A stretch of DNA of 64,000 bases from JAUILA01 sp050289805 (lineage in GTDB: Bacteria; Bacteroidota; Bacteroidia; Cytophagales; Cyclobacteriaceae). A program made the position numbers and the translations under genes. The DNA is taken from the NCBI GenBank assembly GCA_050289805.1, contig JBNKGL010000005.1, positions 124,001 through 188,000 of the forward strand. Reading direction: 5' to 3'. This document shows, piece after piece, positions 61,146 through 64,000 of this stretch; the stretch's first letter is position 1, and the number at the start of each line of letters is the position of its first letter. The notes beneath the pieces are model-generated. The model had not been told where the DNA came from. It worked only from the letters and a program-made list of their open reading frames with translations, and did not search any database.

Positions 61146-62876
61146 CTAGTTGATTAAAATGTTTTCAGAAGGATACCTGTAGTTATATGTAGTTTTTGAC
61201 CTCACGAAAGCAATCAGTATTGTAAGCATTCCTACACGTCCGATGAACATCAGGAATATCAAAACAAATTTACTCGACAGGCTGAGATCGGCTGTAATAC
61301 CCAGGCTGAGTCCGACAGTACTAAAGGCTGAGAAGCACTCAAATACCGTATCAATAAGTCTGATTTTCGGGTCGAAGGTTCGCAGCAGGAATATCCCAAC
61401 AGCCAGCACGATAATAGAAAGGGTAATCGTTGCGAAAGCACGGCGTACAGATGTATTCGATATTTCCCGTTTGAAGATTTCAATCCGGTCTTTTCCTCTT
61501 GCGAGACTTATAAAGTTGAAGATTGATACGGCGAATGTTGTTGTTTTTATACCGCCGCCCGTGGAGCCGGGAGATGCGCCCACCCACATCAGGAATATGG
61601 TGATCAGTATCGTTCCGGTTTGCAGGTTTGTCATATCGATGCTATTGAAGCCGGCGGTTCTTGGTGTTGTGCCTGCAAAAAAAGCGGTAACGATTTTTCC
61701 TCCGAACGAGTGTTGAGCAAGGGCGTGGTTATATTCAAAAATCAGATTAAAGCCAGTTCCAACAAGGATCAGTATAAATGTGGTGATCAGAATGATCTTC
61801 GCATTTACATGAAGTATCCATGGTTTATGCGGAGGAGTCTTTCTGTTGAATAAATGCCGAAGCTGGTACCGCACCCATTGGAGTAAATTATCCACAATGG
61901 GAAAGCCGAGGCCGCCGATGATAAAGGTAAAGGCAATTAACAGGTGGAAGCCATATAAAAACCTGAAGGGACCTTCATACAGGCTACCTGAGAGCGTAGA
62001 AAATCCGGCATTACAAAAGGCGGAGATGGCATGAAATGCTGAAAAGTAAATTTGGGAACCGATGGAGTTATCGAACAATTCCGGTTTTAATGAAATGTAA
62101 ATAAGTATCGCGGCGATGGCCTCTACTGTTAAGGTGGTGGCGACAATACGCTTGAGTGTCATGATCACTTCACCTACTTTTTCAGATTTCGTGATGTCCT
62201 GAAGCAGCATATGATCACTGAATGTGGAGGATCCCTTGAAAAAGAAACTGAAGAAGCTGGTGAAGGTCATAATACCCAGGCCGCCCAGCTGAATAAGAAT
62301 TAAAATAATGCCCTGTCCGAATGGGGTGAAATATGATCCCGTATCCACAACGATCAACCCGGTAACACAGACGGCACTTGTGGAAGTGAATAATGCGTTT
62401 GAAAAATTAATTCCATCATAGGTGGCGCCGGGCAGCAGCAGGAGCAGGGCGCCCATGATTACCATAAAAACAAAACTTCCAACAAAAAGAAGTGCGGGAT
62501 TTATTGATCTCGAAGCAAGGGCGAGATCTGTTGTACTCAATTCGCGAATAAATACAATGAAGAACAGGAGATAAAATACAATGGGATGTTCAAATTTGCC
62601 GAAATCACCTATTTCAAAAAGGTATACAAGCAAAAACAGCGATACCAGGATGTCCACGAGCGTGAGCCTCAGAAGTTGTTTTTTTTTGCGATAAAGGGTG
62701 TACCGGAGCGTGATTGCAATCAGATACATTGTAATACCGGTGAGATCGATCAGATCCAGTACTTCCTCACCTTTGTGACCATGCTCAAATCCGAAATCTG
62801 TCAGTAATGTGAAAATCAGGAGAATACTAACCAGCAATGGTACCCTGTTAATCAATTTTTTAGCACGAATCGCCAT
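61146..62876 (-). CDS. TrkH/KtrB-type potassium transporter membrane subunit
   Basis: This 576-residue protein has about ten hydrophobic segments. The four-fold TrkH pore is seen from TSTSAVCVTGLIVVDTG, HAISAFCNAGFST, GTTPRTAGFNSIDM and FECFSAFSTVGLSLG, each with the selectivity-filter Gly. An N-terminal extension with extra membrane segments (about residues 10-120) lengthens it beyond a typical KtrB. It forms a two-gene operon with the RCK protein. The start at 62876 is the only ATG that includes the first helix. Confidence 0.92.
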   Translation of the reverse strand: MAIRAKKLINRVPLLVSILLIFTLLTDFGFEHGHKGEEVLDLIDLTGITMYLIAITLRYTLYRKKKQLLRLTLVDILVSLFLLVYLFEIGDFGKFEHPIVFYLLFFIVFIRELSTTDLALASRSINPALLFVGSFVFMVIMGALLLLLPGATYDGINFSNALFTSTSAVCVTGLIVVDTGSYFTPFGQGIILILIQLGGLGIMTFTSFFSFFFKGSSTFSDHMLLQDITKSEKVGEVIMTLKRIVATTLTVEAIAAILIYISLKPELFDNSIGSQIYFSAFHAISAFCNAGFSTLSGSLYEGPFRFLYGFHLLIAFTFIIGGLGFPIVDNLLQWVRYQLRHLFNRKTPPHKPWILHVNAKIILITTFILILVGTGFNLIFEYNHALAQHSFGGKIVTAFFAGTTPRTAGFNSIDMTNLQTGTILITIFLMWVGASPGSTGGGIKTTTFAVSIFNFISLARGKDRIEIFKREISNTSVRRAFATITLSIIVLAVGIFLLRTFDPKIRLIDTVFECFSAFSTVGLSLGITADLSLSSKFVLIFLMFIGRVGMLTILIAFVRSKTTYNYRYPSENILIN

Positions 62877-62881
62877 GGAGA

Positions 62882-63325
62882 TCAGGGATTAATCTTCGAT
62901 TCCAGAACAGATTTTAGTTTTTTTAGATCTTCATCCTGCCGTTTCAGGAAATTCTTTTTTAAAAACGGAGCAAGAATTTTAAAGCTGAATGCTTTCAGGG
63001 TAACGTCATTGGTCATTTGCACGGTAGTACTATCCTCATTTGGGATGAGCGATGTTTTGATGGCGTAGGTCATGACAGGATGATCGAGTACCACGGATAT
63101 ATGTTCTTCGGGTGAGCTTTCAAGAACCTCTTCCGTAAATATGAACTTCTTCCCATTTTCCATAAAAACATGCTGAGCCTTGGCCCCCGCCACGCCGGGG
63201 GTTCCGGAGATCTGGACAGTGGATTCATATCCTTTTTGCCAAAGAGAAAAATATGCCGGATCATTGATAAAATCCCATATCATTTTGGCAGGTCTGTTAA
63301 TGACGATCTCTGAGGTGAGTTTCAT
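62882..63325 (-). CDS. SRPBCC (START-like) family protein
   Basis: This 147-residue protein has the helix-grip pattern of the polyketide cyclase/START-like family: MKLTSEIVINRPAKMIWDFI, DPAYFSLWQKGYES and a long C-terminal helix (FLKRQDEDLKKLKSVLES). It probably binds a hydrophobic ligand; which one is unknown. The ATG at 63325 starts at the first strand, so the 63364 extension was not used. It is 5 nt upstream of the TrkH-type gene. Confidence 0.85.
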   Translation of the reverse strand: MKLTSEIVINRPAKMIWDFINDPAYFSLWQKGYESTVQISGTPGVAGAKAQHVFMENGKKFIFTEEVLESSPEEHISVVLDHPVMTYAIKTSLIPNEDSTTVQMTNDVTLKAFSFKILAPFLKKNFLKRQDEDLKKLKSVLESKINP

Positions 63326-63402
63326 TAGTGAAATATACAAAAAATCGATTGCTCCCGAATGCATTATGAAGGTTTACCTGTTAATGCTTATTTTAGGCCA
63401 AA

Positions 63403-64000
63403 ATGAACAAGTCTATGGAGCACTATGATTTGGTTGTGATCGGAGCAGGCCCGGCTGGGTATGCGGCAACGATGCGAGCATTGGATTTCAAAAAGCGAAC
63501 CTTGCTGATAGAAAAAAGGAAGGTCGGGGGTGCCGGCGTCATCAATGGTGCTTTATCTTCCAAAACCTGGTGGGAAATTTCCAGGGAGGTTCGTCAGTTT
63601 AATGGAAACCTGTCCCGATACAGTATTCAGCGCCCAGAAATTAACTTCAAGGAGATTCAAAGTGAGGTAAGAAAAGCCACGCAGGAGCGGCAATGGCTGC
63701 TGGAAGATCACCTGGAGCTCCTTCGTACATCCGATGCGTATAAGGACTTGTTTTTGTTTCGCTCAGGCACAGCACGCTTATTAAGCAAACATGAGGTGGA
63801 AATTTCAACGGAAGGTGAAACGGAGGTTGTTTATGCAGACAACATTATACTTGCTACAGGAAGCAGTCCGAGAAAGCTCGATGGCATTGAAGTAGATGAA
63901 TCGGTGATCATGACCAGCGACGGGATTGAAAACATGGATCATTTCCCGGAAAGCCTCGTAATCGTGGGTGCAGGGGTGGTCGGATGTGAATACGCAACGA
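63403..64000 (+). CDS. FAD-dependent pyridine nucleotide oxidoreductase, 3' truncated by the window
   Basis: The first 199 residues are visible and the frame runs off the right edge. They show the FAD-binding VVIGAGPAGYAAT, the FAD pyrophosphate helix, the ATGSSPR motif and a second Rossmann start (VIVGAGVVGCEYA), as in lipoamide dehydrogenase-like enzymes. The redox-active disulfide segment, normally GGTCLNxGCIPSK, reads GGAGVINGALSSK, so both Cys are missing. It may be a soluble transhydrogenase-like (SthA) or other non-disulfide member. The gene is divergent from the SRPBCC gene and overlaps nothing. Confidence 0.87.
   Translation, partial: MNKSMEHYDLVVIGAGPAGYAATMRALDFKKRTLLIEKRKVGGAGVINGALSSKTWWEISREVRQFNGNLSRYSIQRPEINFKEIQSEVRKATQERQWLLEDHLELLRTSDAYKDLFLFRSGTARLLSKHEVEISTEGETEVVYADNIILATGSSPRKLDGIEVDESVIMTSDGIENMDHFPESLVIVGAGVVGCEYAT

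Noticed and set aside
1..64000. tRNA genes, CRISPR arrays, insertion sequences and prophage genes
   Set aside because: I looked for cloverleaf 3' ends, regularly spaced repeats, transposase or integrase motifs and terminal inverted repeats and saw none.

Overview
The window is a contiguous stretch of a Bacteroidota chromosome, most likely from the class Cytophagia. The evidence is a PKD protein with a type B T9SS sorting domain followed by a PorP/SprF partner, an IspG with the long central insertion, a TonB receptor paired with a DUF4249 lipoprotein, DUF5683 and bTHX genes, and many promoters matching the Bacteroidota -7 element TAnnTTTG. Genes are dense and mostly in short operons. I see no tRNA, rRNA, CRISPR array, insertion sequence or prophage. 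Both edges cut a gene: an NtrY-like histidine kinase on the left and a flavoprotein on the right.

Layout. 0-18 kb: sensor kinase and a giant exported protein, an MlaF/MlaE lipid-transport pair, a short-chain dehydrogenase, IspG, small proteins, a TPR/SRAP-like/alpha-beta-hydrolase operon, and a TonB receptor with its lipoprotein. 18-27.6 kb, mostly minus strand: a CDGSH ferredoxin, signal peptidase I, DapB, ParB-ParA, a UPF0173 hydrolase, YidC and CTP synthase. 27.9-39 kb: the T9SS cargo with its PorP/SprF partner, CCA-adding enzyme, an ECF sigma factor with a putative anti-sigma, FtsE, a transaldolase-like enzyme and the SRP RNA. 39.8-48.4 kb: an aromatic amino acid block, trpEGDCFBA-aroF, followed by phenylalanine 4-monooxygenase. 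48.5-59.8 kb: a sulfide/reactive-sulfur island. 59.8-64 kb: a small secreted protein, a TrkA/TrkH potassium system, an SRPBCC protein and the start of a flavoprotein.

The two most interesting systems are regulatory. (1) The trp operon and the phenylalanine hydroxylase gene are each preceded by a tiny leader ORF, one reading Trp-Tyr-Trp and the other holding eight Phe/Tyr codons, then by a perfect intrinsic terminator and an antiterminator that would compete with it. Both leaders start from the same promoter layout (CTTG, 19 nt, TAGATTTG), with an almost absent 5' UTR. This looks like classical ribosome-mediated attenuation built on Bacteroidota promoters. (2) In the sulfur island the palindrome GTAAC-N4-GTTAC occurs six times and I found it nowhere else in the window. 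Five of the six copies lie 35.5-36.5 nt upstream of the last base of a -7 element, as expected for a class II activator site. A Crp/Fnr regulator with a conserved-looking Cys cluster is encoded inside the island. The inferred regulon is sulfide:quinone oxidoreductase, a class III nucleotide cyclase, two YeeE/YedE-type transporter halves, two CstB-like metallo-beta-lactamase/rhodanese enzymes and a TauE/SafE exporter.
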